Shown: positions 1 through 11,557 of the stretch, piece by piece
Position numbering within the stretch: the first letter of the stretch is position 1
Layout of the letters: each line of letters begins with the position of its first letter
Source of the DNA: Oscillibacter valericigenes Sjm18-20
GTDB taxonomy: Bacteria; Bacillota; Clostridia; Oscillospirales; Oscillospiraceae
NCBI GenBank assembly: GCA_000283575.1
Contig: AP012044.1
Coordinates: 1,860,001-1,924,000 of the forward strand
DNA length: 64,000 bases
Reading direction: 5' to 3'
Program-made: the position numbers and the translations under genes
The notes under the pieces: generated by a model
Databases searched by the model: none
The model's input: the letters and a program-made list of their open reading frames with translations, nothing else
Told to the model about the DNA's origin: nothing

Positions 1-52
1 ATAACCGCTTCTGCCCGGCGACACTACTGAGTTGCAGGACAGAAGCGGTTAT
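1..52. repeat. 13-bp inverted repeat (hairpin)
   Basis: Positions 1-13 are the exact reverse complement of 40-52, with a 26-nt loop. No T-run follows on the plus strand. It could be a terminator of a gene left of the window or an end of a mobile element; the sequence does not decide this. Confidence 0.6.
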
Positions 53-129
53 GATATGATAATAAAAATTATGTATTTCCCATTGACATCTATATATGTC
101 TGATGAACTTTAGTGAAAGGAGAGAAAGA

Positions 130-638
130 ATGACGATTAAAAACGATTCTGTATATAATGCATTAATAAAAACACTGCTTCTAATTTTAGTGTTGTTTTT
201 GGCCTCTACACCAGTTTTTTACTTGATGATATCTTCTAACGCTATTGGCCTGAATTCTGTTGCTTATGCTTATGTTTATGGAACCGCTCGGGTCCTTCGT
301 TTTATAGTGGCCGTTGTAATTAGTTGTGTAATTCGTAAAAAGAATCGAAAGATTTTGGCCCAAAATGTATTGCTAAGGAAAAAATTTTCAAACTAATTCT
401 TGGCTTTATTTGTGTTAGCATATTGCTGCATTTTAATAACATTACTTCTGAGATCTATTTTACCATCTCTCACACGATTGGCATCTATGATCTGGAGACT
501 ACGCCTCTATTTCTGTCAGTTTTATGGGAACAATTATTTGCGGGTGACCTATATTGGAGTATTTTACTGGGCCTATCAATCGTGCTTTTTTATATGCCTG
601 TAACCCGCAAAGCTCAAATGCACGGGAATAATGCATGA
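130..638 (+). pseudogene. Small four-helix membrane protein gene, frameshifted
   Basis: The first frame starts at ATG 130, seven bases after a good AAAGGAG ribosome site, and encodes 88 residues with two hydrophobic helices before a stop at 394-396. The frame one base back is open from before 380 through 638 and continues with two more hydrophobic helices, but has no start codon with a ribosome site. The two join cleanly at a run of six A (379-384), giving a plausible four-helix protein of about 170 residues. I therefore read one gene broken by a one-base indel, or decoded by -1 slippage. I do not recognise the family. Confidence 0.55.
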
Positions 639-659
639 AGGAGAATAGAACTTTTTTAA

Positions 660-702
660 GCACGGGGTGCGTTACAAAATCATTTTGTAACGCACCCCGT
701 GC
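660..702. repeat. Near-perfect 43-nt palindrome
   Basis: The arms 660-680 and 682-702 are exact reverse complements separated by one base, so about 20 bp can pair. It follows the frameshifted membrane gene. There is no downstream T-run, so it is not a textbook terminator. It may be a mobile palindromic element or a transcript-end stabiliser. Confidence 0.7.
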
Positions 703-751
703 ACTTGATAATACTGCCTATTGGCCTGCTGCTTAAATTGAATACCATTCT

Positions 752-842
752 TTATGCAAGCACCTCTTTAAATAAGTTCACAAACGGGGTAAAGTCGTTG
801 TCGCCATACAGGCTGTCCACATTATTGTTGATAGCGAACATG
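752..842 (-). pseudogene. C-terminal gene remnant
   Basis: Read on the minus strand, about 29 codons end in TAA at 752-754 and encode a protein-like tail (starting MFAINNNVDSLYGDN). Nothing upstream of 842 continues it in the same orientation; a different plus-strand remnant begins there instead. I read it as the last part of a gene cut by a rearrangement. The family is not recognised. Confidence 0.4.
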
Positions 843-1122
843 GGGGGAGTGCTTCATTGTTGACGCCGAAACTGGGAAAGTCATCGAGTTACCGGATATA
901 AACACCGTTCCTGCACAGCTCGACGCTGAATCGCAACCAGCTGACAATCGCCCCGATCCCCATTTAAAGACAGTGGAATGGGTGAACGATACAACAATTT
1001 GCGTGGATTACCGCCGGAAAGCCAAGGAAGGCGAAAAAATAGTGTCTGGAACATATGAATATGATATTGTCAGCGGCGATATCGTGTCAAACACTTCCAA
1101 AATCAGTGATTCACCCGGCTAA
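835..1122 (+). pseudogene. 3-prime gene remnant, unknown family
   Basis: An open frame without a start codon runs from 835 (after a stop at 832-834) to TAA at 1120-1122. It encodes about 95 residues of hydrophilic, protein-like sequence that includes the stretches VDAETGKVIELPD and KTVEWVNDTTICVDYRRK. It looks like the C-terminal part of a secreted or beta-rich protein whose front was lost at the junction with the minus-strand remnant at 752-842. Confidence 0.45.
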
Positions 1123-1179
1123 GCCGTTTGATTCTCGTATTGACAGCAAATCTAAGAGACACGGTAACACGTCAAATTT

Positions 1180-1224
1180 AAAAGCCCCTCATTCTACAAA
1201 GGTTTTCAAGAATGAGGGGCTTTT
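1180..1224. terminator. Bidirectional rho-independent terminator
   Basis: A 16-bp perfect stem (1180-1195 with 1209-1224) has A-run and T-run sides, so it can end transcription in either direction. It closes the remnant at 835-1122 and insulates it from the insertion sequence to the right. Confidence 0.85.
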
Positions 1225-1270
1225 CCCGTATTCAGTTTGCCTTATGAGGTGGGCTCACAATTTGTCCTTG

Positions 1271-1565
1271 TGACTTCCTGCCTTTAAGCGGGAGGCGCTT
1301 TTGGTACTATAAAAAGCGTAAGTGTAGGACGCCGACGGGCGTTTCACATTTGCGCTTATTCTTTTACAATAAGGGAAGTAATTGGTTTGGCGTGGCGCTT
1401 TATGGAGCGAAGCCTCCGGCAACAAAACTGTCAGCCATCCCTTGTTGTAAACATTCGATTAGGCAGGTTGAAACCCATACGGGCTTTCGTGTAACGAACC
1501 AAACTGAATCGCAATAAGTGCAGATGGGATTACAATTACAAAACAATCATTCAGGAGGGTTCAAC
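1271..1565 (+). ncRNA. Candidate IS110 bridge RNA region
   Basis: The 295-bp non-coding region between the left end and the transposase start has no convincing ORF. IS110 elements express a structured bridge RNA from this place to specify target and donor DNA. A clear stem is visible: 1311-1321 pairs with 1353-1363 when G-U pairs are allowed, with an inner GACGCC/GGCGTT stem. The region is seen; the RNA is inferred from the family. Confidence 0.55.
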
Positions 1566-2771
1566 ATGACAAGCGTAGGCATTGATGTATCAAAAGGCAA
1601 GAGCACCGTCTGTATTCTCAGGCCATACGGAGAAGTGGTTGCTTCCCCATATGAAATACAGCACACCGAACCGGAGCTTCGTGCATTGGTATCCCATATT
1701 CAATCCATAGAAGGAGAAGTCAGAATTGTAATGGAGGCTACTGGAGCATACCATTTGCCGCTGCTTTCCAGTTTCAAAGATGCAGGCATGTTTGTGAGTG
1801 TAATCAATCCATTGGCAATGAAAAAGTATGCTTCAACAGCAATACGCAAAGGCAAAACGGATAAATTGGATTCTGTCCGTATCGCGAACTATGGAATTGA
1901 TCACTGGTTTAAGCTCGCGGACTACACGTTGCCAGATGAGTTATATGCGCAGCTTAGGCTCCTGGGGCGGCAATATGCACACTACATTACAATCCGTATT
2001 GAGTGTAAACTGGCCTTGACCGATCTGTTGGACAGGACCATGCCTGGGATAAAAACATTGCTCAGCGGCAAGCGCTCAGAGGAACCAACAAAGGACAAAC
2101 TTAGTGACTTCGTAGCAGAATACTGGCATTTTGACAACATTACTAAAAAAAGCGAGGTTCAGTTCATCCATAGTTATTGTGCTTGGGCAAAAAAGAAAGG
2201 ATACCACGCAAGTGAACCCAAGGCGAAAGCAATTTACGCCCTGGCTTGCAATGGTATCCCCACTTTGCCCTCCAGTGCCGCATCGACCAAAATGTTAACG
2301 CTGGAAGCCGTGAGAGTCCTGAAAGAAGTGAACAAGACTCTGGAAACCATTTTAACACAAATGCAGGCGCTTGCAATCACTTTGCCTGAATACGATATTG
2401 TTCGTGCCATGAACGGTGTGGGCGACGTCTTAGTGCCAAGGCTCATTGCTGAGATTGGCGATGTGCGCTGTTTTCATAGCGGCAGCGCACTGATTGCATT
2501 CGCTGGAATTGACTCGCCGTCGTTTCAATCAGGAAGCTTTACGGGTACACGACGTAAAATTTCCAAACGTGGGTCTTCACTGCTTCGGAAAACCGGGTAC
2601 GAGGTAATGAAATGCCTTAAGACAGTAAAGCCGGCTCAAGACAATGCAGTATATCTTTATATGCTGAAAAAGGAGGCTGAAGGCAAGCCGAAGAAGGTTG
2701 CAAAGATTGCTGCCCTCAACAAGTTTCTGCGCATCTATTACGCCCGTGTAAGCGAGGTATACGCAAGCTAA
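1566..2771 (+). CDS. IS110-family transposase (DEDD recombinase)
   Basis: This 401-residue protein has the N-terminal RuvC-like DEDD domain. Its acidic residues are D7 (GIDVSKG), E57 (MEATGAY), D99 and D102 (KTDKLD). The C-terminal Transposase_20 domain contains GVGDVLVPRLIAEIGD and the serine-containing SGSFTGTRRKISKRGSSLLR segment. ATG 1566 follows AGGAGG at a good distance; an in-frame start 16 codons upstream has no ribosome site. The reading frame is intact and full length, so the element may be active. The protein would catalyse RNA-guided excision and insertion of the element with its bridge RNA. Confidence 0.93.
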   Translation: MTSVGIDVSKGKSTVCILRPYGEVVASPYEIQHTEPELRALVSHIQSIEGEVRIVMEATGAYHLPLLSSFKDAGMFVSVINPLAMKKYASTAIRKGKTDKLDSVRIANYGIDHWFKLADYTLPDELYAQLRLLGRQYAHYITIRIECKLALTDLLDRTMPGIKTLLSGKRSEEPTKDKLSDFVAEYWHFDNITKKSEVQFIHSYCAWAKKKGYHASEPKAKAIYALACNGIPTLPSSAASTKMLTLEAVRVLKEVNKTLETILTQMQALAITLPEYDIVRAMNGVGDVLVPRLIAEIGDVRCFHSGSALIAFAGIDSPSFQSGSFTGTRRKISKRGSSLLRKTGYEVMKCLKTVKPAQDNAVYLYMLKKEAEGKPKKVAKIAALNKFLRIYYARVSEVYAS

Positions 2772-2851
2772 AAAAACCATTATTTCTTAGGCCAGCGGCT
2801 CGCCGATGGTCTGCTTTGCTATGCCTAAATTACAATCATATTTTTATTCAG

Positions 2852-2886
2852 CCTGCCAAGATTTGTCCTTGACTTTTCTTAGCAGG
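2852..2886 (-). terminator. Hairpin behind the AEC gene, IS target site in its loop
   Basis: On the minus strand CCTGCTAAGA pairs with TCTTGGCAGG (one G-U) around a 15-nt loop, 10 bp beyond the permease stop. No strong T-run follows. The loop contains the 11-bp string that is repeated at the other end of the IS110 element. Confidence 0.5.
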
Positions 2887-2896
2887 TTTTGTGGGT

Positions 2897-3841
2897 TTAC
2901 ATCAGTCCCAGTGTCCGCAGTAAAAAGGTCCAGCAGAAAATAGTAAAGATGGATGTTACTGTGGTGCAGCACACCAGCTGCCCAGCCAACGGTCCGTCAG
3001 CCCCCATGGCCACGGCCATGGGATAGGAGGATACGGCGGTGGGAGCGCCAAAAAAAATCATCAGGGCGCACAGCATCCCGTCCCGAAACCCAAGCGCAAT
3101 GCTGAGAGGCAGGAAGATCAGCGGGAGCAGTACCATTCGGGCCAACACCACCAAAATCAATGTACGACGGTTAGAAAGAGCCTGTCCCAGATCTAGACTG
3201 ACACCTAGGGAAATAAAAGCAATGGTGGTGGTGACGCCCGCCACATCCTTGACGACGGAGTAGAGCAGGTCCGGAATCTGGATGCGCAGAGCCATCAGGA
3301 CCAGAGCCAAGATCGTGGCGACGATCATGGGGTTTTTCAAAACGGAGAGAAACAGCTTTTTAAGATCGGCACTGCCGGAGTGGTTCAGCTCCAGTATCAG
3401 AGTGGAGAAGATATTGATCAGCGGCACAATCAGCGCGCCAAACAGAGCCACGGTGCCGGCACCGCCCTCACCAAAAATGGATTCTGCCACCGCAATCCCA
3501 AATAATATGTAGTTGGGCCGGATCAGCGCCTGGCCCACCGAGGCGGCGCTGTTGCCGTCCGCCAGCAGTTTGCGGGGCAGATAGATGCCCGCCACAAAAA
3601 AAATCACCAGCATGCAGATCAATACATAGAGAAAGCTACGGCCGTCAATGTTGTGGAGCAGATCGGACTCGTAAATGTTTTTGAACAGCAATGTGGGCAT
3701 GAACAGATGGAAGCACAAGCTGTCCACTTTTCTCATAGTGGGCCGATCGACCACCTTGGCTTTTCGAACCAGGACACCGATTCCCATCAGAAGGGCAAGG
3801 GGTAAAACGACGCGAAGCGCCGTCATAAAATTTTCAGACAT
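2897..3841 (-). CDS. AEC-family transporter (auxin efflux carrier-like permease)
   Basis: A 314-residue integral membrane protein with about ten hydrophobic helices. The N-terminal half has the AEC-type pattern (PLALLMGIGVLVRK, LCFHLFMPTLLFKNIY) and the C-terminal half has GAPTAVSSYPMAVAMG. Bacterial AEC proteins export or exchange organic acids such as malate or malonate; the substrate cannot be read here. ATG 3841 follows AAAGGAG by seven bases. A promoter is visible upstream, and the gene stands alone between the IS element and the rRNA operon, transcribed away from the latter. Confidence 0.85.
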   Translation of the reverse strand: MSENFMTALRVVLPLALLMGIGVLVRKAKVVDRPTMRKVDSLCFHLFMPTLLFKNIYESDLLHNIDGRSFLYVLICMLVIFFVAGIYLPRKLLADGNSAASVGQALIRPNYILFGIAVAESIFGEGGAGTVALFGALIVPLINIFSTLILELNHSGSADLKKLFLSVLKNPMIVATILALVLMALRIQIPDLLYSVVKDVAGVTTTIAFISLGVSLDLGQALSNRRTLILVVLARMVLLPLIFLPLSIALGFRDGMLCALMIFFGAPTAVSSYPMAVAMGADGPLAGQLVCCTTVTSIFTIFCWTFLLRTLGLM

Positions 3842-3902
3842 TGTGGGGTTTCTCCTTTATGCAGCATTTCCTGCGTAATATCGTATGATTTACATGAAAT
3901 CC

Positions 3903-3931
3903 ATCATATCATATTTGCTGCCATGCCGCAA
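3903..3931 (-). promoter_or_regulatory. Predicted sigma-A promoter of the AEC gene
   Basis: On the minus strand TTGCGG, a 17-bp spacer and TATGAT lie about 60 bp before the start codon. Confidence 0.5.
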
Positions 3932-4083
3932 CCATCCTTTGCCCCAAAAGGGAAAAGTAAGCGAATGGGATAGGCTGGTTCTCGGAACCGTGGTCTGAAG
4001 CGTAAAAAACAGCGAAAGGGGAGAAGATATAAGGCAGGAAGATGGCAAACATGAAAAAAAATAAAAAAGAAGTCGAAAAGGGA

Positions 4084-4112
4084 TTGACAAAAAGGGAGAA
4101 GGCTGGTATTCT
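4084..4112 (+). promoter_or_regulatory. rRNA promoter P1
   Basis: TTGACA (4084-4089), 17-bp spacer, TATTCT (4107-4112). It is followed by a GC-rich start region (TGTCCGCGAGAGCGG) that resembles the start regions of the two promoters below. Confidence 0.8.
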
Positions 4113-4179
4113 AACAAAGCTGTCCGCGAGAGCGGGGTGCGGAACTGAAAAGGGGAAGTTAAGTGCTTGAAAAAAGTTC

Positions 4180-4209
4180 TTGACAAAACACAGGAAAGTG
4201 TGGTAACCT
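4180..4209 (+). promoter_or_regulatory. rRNA promoter P2
   Basis: TTGACA (4180-4185), 18-bp spacer, TAACCT (4204-4209), 96 bp after P1. The region after it (TGTTTCGCAGAGGCGG) is again similar. The -10 box is the weakest of the three. Confidence 0.7.
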
Positions 4210-4267
4210 AATCAGACTGTTTCGCAGAGGCGGCGCGGCAAAAAGTCAAAAAGAGTTGAAAAAACTC

Positions 4268-4296
4268 TTGACAAACGGCCAAGCGTCCTGTACAAT
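4268..4296 (+). promoter_or_regulatory. rRNA promoter P3
   Basis: TTGACA (4268-4273), 17-bp spacer, TACAAT (4291-4296), 88 bp after P2 and close to consensus. It is followed by TGTTCCGCCGAAAGCGG, the third copy of the start-region motif. Confidence 0.85.
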
Positions 4297-4370
4297 AGCA
4301 ATGTTCCGCCGAAAGCGGCGTGTACCTTGTAAATTAAACAACGTAACGAAAAAAGAAAGCACCAGCGGTA

Positions 4371-4398
4371 GACGCTTTGTGAGAAATCACGAAGTGTC
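4371..4398 (+). other. rRNA leader hairpin
   Basis: Positions 4371-4382 and 4387-4398 form a 12-bp stem with G-U pairs closed by a GAAA tetraloop. It lies in the 16S leader, where antitermination and processing signals are expected. Confidence 0.55.
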
Positions 4399-4521
4399 GC
4401 CGGATAAGTTGCAAGGCCGGGTTAAGTCAATTACCGGGGCTTGTAACTATAAAAACATGAAGCTATGATGATAGCTCTGTAAAAGATTAGATCGGGTCGC
4501 AAGGCTCGTTTTGATACCATT

Positions 4522-6059
<1,538 letters not shown>

Positions 6060-6181
6060 CTCAGCGTCTTGATAAGATGCTGTAACTTCCTAAGGTCAGC
6101 CGTTGGAGCGGAATGGAGTCGTTACGTTGTTTAATTTAGAGGGTATACGTCCGAAGTGCGGACGAAGCCCGGGAGATCGAC

Positions 6182-6257
6182 GGGGGATTAGCTCAGCTGG
6201 GAGAGCGCCTGATTTGCATTCAGGAGGTCAACGGTTCGATCCCGTTATTCTCCACCA
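6182..6257 (+). tRNA. tRNA-Ala (anticodon TGC)
   Basis: The acceptor GGGGGAT pairs with ATTCTCC using two G-U pairs. The anticodon loop reads TTTGCAT, the T-arm GGTTCGATCC is normal, and CCA is encoded. It lies in the 16S-23S spacer, the usual place for this tRNA. Confidence 0.96.
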
Positions 6258-6289
6258 AAAAAGAGAACCAAGTGTTTAATCGTCCAAAC

Positions 6290-6392
6290 TCGCGGAGAAA
6301 TTTCCAATTTCGACGCGAAGAGGAGGAACAACGCAGCGGCATGAGGTTTCGGCGAAGCCGGAAGCGAATAAAGCGAAGTTTGTTTCGACGAC
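6290..6392 (+). repeat. rrn spacer hairpin module A (before tRNA-Ile)
   Basis: Hairpin I (6290-6318) has arms TCGCG/CGCGA and GAAATT/AATTTC around tandem GA pairs. The linker AGAGGAGG follows. Hairpin II has the outer stem GGAACAA (6325-6331) with TTGTTTC (6380-6386), and an inner CGGC-GAA-GCCG stem-loop. Conserved boxes GAAGCGAA, GCGAAGTTTG and CGACG precede the tRNA directly. Modules B, C and D share the same plan with different stem sequences. Confidence 0.75.
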
Positions 6393-6469
6393 GGGCCCGT
6401 AGCTCAGCTGGCTAGAGCGTGCGACTGATAATCGCAAGGTCGGTGGTTCGAGCCCACTCGGGCCCACCA
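6393..6469 (+). tRNA. tRNA-Ile (anticodon GAT)
   Basis: The acceptor GGGCCCG pairs with CGGGCCC, the anticodon loop reads CTGATAA, and CCA is encoded. It is the second spacer tRNA between 16S and 23S. The mature 5-prime end follows the CGACGAC end of spacer module A directly. Confidence 0.97.
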
Positions 6470-6553
6470 AACAGTGATTTGCTGTTGGATCTCAAAGCCT
6501 AAGGAATTGGACTTTGAGATCTGGCTTCAAAAGAGGCTGGAAGCTGCACCTTG

Positions 6554-6572
6554 AAAACTGAACAATGTATGA
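6554..6572 (+). other. 23S processing stem, left strand
   Basis: These 19 bases pair with 9793-9811 downstream of 23S with a single G-U pair. That gives the long duplex that RNase III-type enzymes cut to release pre-23S rRNA. Confidence 0.75.
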
Positions 6573-6815
6573 AGAATGAAGTAAGGCAACAGAGAGGTTT
6601 TTCATAAATCAAGAAATTGGTTGTGGAAAATAGCAAGATATTTTAATTGTGGAACAACATCTATTTAGATGAAGGGTAACAATTACAGTTTCGAACGAGA
6701 AAATCTTTGTGATTGCCTGCATGATTACTCATTTATAAGAGAACCAAATCTCTATAAAATGACAAAAGTCAGTGAGAGACAAGTATTTCGTCTTTCGTTT
6801 TCAACGTTTTTAAAC

Positions 6816-6913
6816 CCATTCAAAACTTGTTTTGAATGGAAGAGGAGGCGCGATGGAGCGAGAGAGCTTTGCCCACAGGGCGAAGCGAAGGATGCGAAGT
6901 CTGCGCCGACGAA
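6816..6913 (+). repeat. rrn spacer hairpin module B (before 23S)
   Basis: Hairpin I has a perfect 10-bp stem (6816-6825 with 6830-6839). The linker AAGAGGAGG follows. Hairpin II has the outer stem GGCGC (6847-6851) with GCGCC (6903-6907), and an inner GCTTTGCCC/GGGCGAAGC stem. The boxes GAAGCGAA, GCGAAGTCTG and CGACG are conserved, and the module ends at the 23S start. Confidence 0.75.
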
Positions 6914-9760
<2,847 letters not shown>

Positions 9761-9792
9761 CAATTATGCAGGCAATAAGCCTTGAAAGGAAA

Positions 9793-9811
9793 TCATACAT
9801 TGTTCGGTTTT
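9793..9811 (+). other. 23S processing stem, right strand
   Basis: The 19-nt partner of 6554-6572. It lies about 33 bases past the mature 23S end. Confidence 0.75.
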
Positions 9812-9885
9812 GAGGGTGCAGAAAGTCCTTGTTCGCTCTTAGAGAGGGCAAAGGATGGAAAGCGTTTCTCAAGGGAAAAGAACCC

Positions 9886-9961
9886 GCACCTTTAGCTCAG
9901 TTGGTAGAGCAACTGACTCTTAATCAGTGGGTCCCCGGTTCGAGTCCGTGAAGGTGCACCA
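9886..9961 (+). tRNA. tRNA-Lys (anticodon CTT)
   Basis: The acceptor GCACCTT pairs with AAGGTGC, the anticodon loop reads CTCTTAA, and CCA is encoded. It lies between 23S and 5S, a less common position inside an rRNA operon. Confidence 0.96.
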
Positions 9962-10066
9962 GAACTCATTCGAGGTGTGCTCGATGCGGGTACACCTCGG
10001 ATGGGGAAGTTTAAAACCTCCGTTCCCGTATTCTATTTGAGTTTGGCAATGCTGAGTTTAAATGGA

Positions 10067-10114
10067 AGAGGAGGCACAGCGAAGCGAATGGAGCGGAGTT
10101 TGTGCCGACGACGC
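10067..10114 (+). repeat. rrn spacer hairpin module C (before tRNA-Glu), short form
   Basis: The linker AGAGGAGG leads into outer stem GGCACA (10073-10078) with TGTGCC (10101-10106). The boxes GAAGCGAA, GCGGAGTTTG and CGACG are conserved. The inner stem-loop and an obvious hairpin I are missing, so this looks like an internally shortened copy. Confidence 0.7.
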
Positions 10115-10189
10115 GGCCCGTTGGTCAAGTGGTTAAGACAGCGGCCTCTCACGCCGTTAACATCGGTTCGAATCCGGTACGGGTCACCA
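10115..10189 (+). tRNA. tRNA-Glu (anticodon CTC)
   Basis: The acceptor GGCCCGT pairs with ACGGGTC (one G-U), the anticodon loop reads CTCTCAC, and CCA is encoded. It is the second tRNA between 23S and 5S. Confidence 0.94.
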
Positions 10190-10281
10190 ATTCTTTTCTT
10201 GACAGATGCATTGAAATCCTCTATAATGTAGCTTGTTCTTCGGGTAACCGAATGACATATACCCCCAGGTGTTTTATTTCG

Positions 10282-10391
10282 ATTCAAAACGCAAACCGGC
10301 GAAATGTTTGTGTTTTGAATAGGAGCAGCAATGAAATGAGAGAGTTTTGACCTATGGTCAAAGCGAAAAATATGAAGTTTGCTGCGACGCA
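10282..10391 (+). repeat. rrn spacer hairpin module D (before 5S)
   Basis: Hairpin I has arms 10282-10290 and 10312-10320 plus an inner CAAAC/GTTTG stem. The linker AGGA follows. Hairpin II has a perfect outer stem GCAGCAA (10325-10331) with TTGCTGC (10379-10385), and an inner TGACC-TAT-GGTCA stem-loop. The boxes AAAGCGAA, GAAGTTTG and CGACG precede 5S. Confidence 0.75.
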
Positions 10392-10506
<115 letters not shown>

Positions 10507-10512
10507 ACAAAG

Positions 10513-10544
10513 CGGACAGTCATTTGACTGTCCGTTTTTCTTTT
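10513..10544 (+). terminator. rRNA operon terminator
   Basis: CGGACAGTCA pairs with TGACTGTCCG, followed by a T-rich tail. It is a strong rho-independent terminator. Confidence 0.93.
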
Positions 10545-10559
10545 CGCTGCACGATACCA

Positions 10560-11352
10560 ATGAGCTCGGCTATGGAGCCGCGGCCAGTAAACCTTTTTGT
10601 GTATGTTTCTTGATATGACCGGTAGAATTCCTTTGCACTGATGGGCAGTGTCAACGCTGCAGGTAGGCACAAACCAGCATGAGAGCCGTGTTTCCGTCCG
10701 GGAAGCTGGTCTGAACTCCGAAAACTTCGTCAATAGGAATGTTAGTCACAATATGCTAAAAGAAGGAAAACCCCACCGCCCCAGCTGCGGCGCAAATAAA
10801 TGCCGTCCACATAGAAATAACGGTATTTACGCCTTGTGTGACCGATTGCGCCAGTTCTCAATATGGATGCAGGATTTCTTGTTCAGCTCACTGATGGCAG
10901 AGGCGATACCTTGCTGCGCCCCAGAGAGCCTCCGTAATATCTTCTACCCGGCGCACGGAGACACCAGCCAGAGATATATCTCGATGAGTGCTTCTTCCAC
11001 GCTGCCTCTCTGAGGCGGCAGCGTTCAATGATGGTGGTCTCAAATGGTATTCCCTTATGGCGTGGCAGGTTGAGCATGACGTCACCGGAAGTTGTGGTAA
11101 GATTCCGGCTTTTATGGCGCTGCGGTAATCCTACTGTTCCTCGCTTCGCTCGTACCGCGCCATCTGGGCCAGGTTCTTAGTTTTGGCTTCCAGTAACCCG
11201 TTGAGCGTCTCTTTCACGCTCCCTCGCGCCAGTCCTTTAATCTAACCATTGACTATTTCCTCATTTCACTGCACAAGTTTCTCAGACGTGGTTTGCTGTA
11301 TGCTCTGGCGGAGGGTTATGTCAGATGGCAAATCGTCTGGATGATGCTTCAT
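10560..11352 (-). pseudogene. IS256-family (mutator-type) transposase, decayed
   Basis: Minus-strand fragments in all three frames match the order of an IS256 transposase: GSVKETLNGLLEAK and ARYERSEEQ, then PFETTIIERCRLRE, then LAGVSVRRVEDITEALWG, then SELNKKS with IENWRNR, then a broken copy of the YVDGIYLRR region. Several stops and frameshifts interrupt it, and the C-terminal catalytic part is missing. Terminal inverted repeats were not found. The 1-kb stretch between the rRNA terminator and sfsA holds only this remnant. Confidence 0.75.
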
Positions 11353-11484
11353 ACGCCTCTGACTGTCACAGAGCACTATCGCCATTCCCATGATGTATTT
11401 CAAAATTCCGACCGTATCCAGCGATTTGGCTTCGGCGCGACCTGCGCCTATCCGCATCGGGACTTGATGATTCACAGAAGTCCA

Positions 11485-11513
11485 TTGCACCTTCATGAGA
11501 ATTGTGCTAAAAT
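11485..11513 (+). promoter_or_regulatory. Predicted promoter of sfsA
   Basis: TTGCAC (11485-11490), 17-bp spacer, TAAAAT (11508-11513), about 45 bp before the start codon. It would also serve the downstream mntP. Confidence 0.55.
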
Positions 11514-11557
11514 TAAATTCACGTTTTATATTGGACGGTCAGGAAGGGGAGACGTTG

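Larger units (their letters stand above)
1260..2871 (+). mobile_element. IS110-family insertion sequence
   Basis: The element has one DEDD transposase gene, a long 5-prime non-coding region, and no terminal inverted repeats, as is usual for IS110. The 11-bp string ATTTGTCCTTG occurs at 1260-1270 and again at 2861-2871, which brackets about 1.6 kb and fits the shared core left by this recombination chemistry. The exact ends are inferred from this repeat. The right copy lies in the loop of a hairpin behind the AEC permease gene, a kind of site such elements often choose. Confidence 0.7.

Noticed and set aside
1055..1273. 72-residue open frame over the terminator at 1180-1224
   Set aside because: It crosses a strong bidirectional terminator, has no ribosome site and its sequence is not protein-like.
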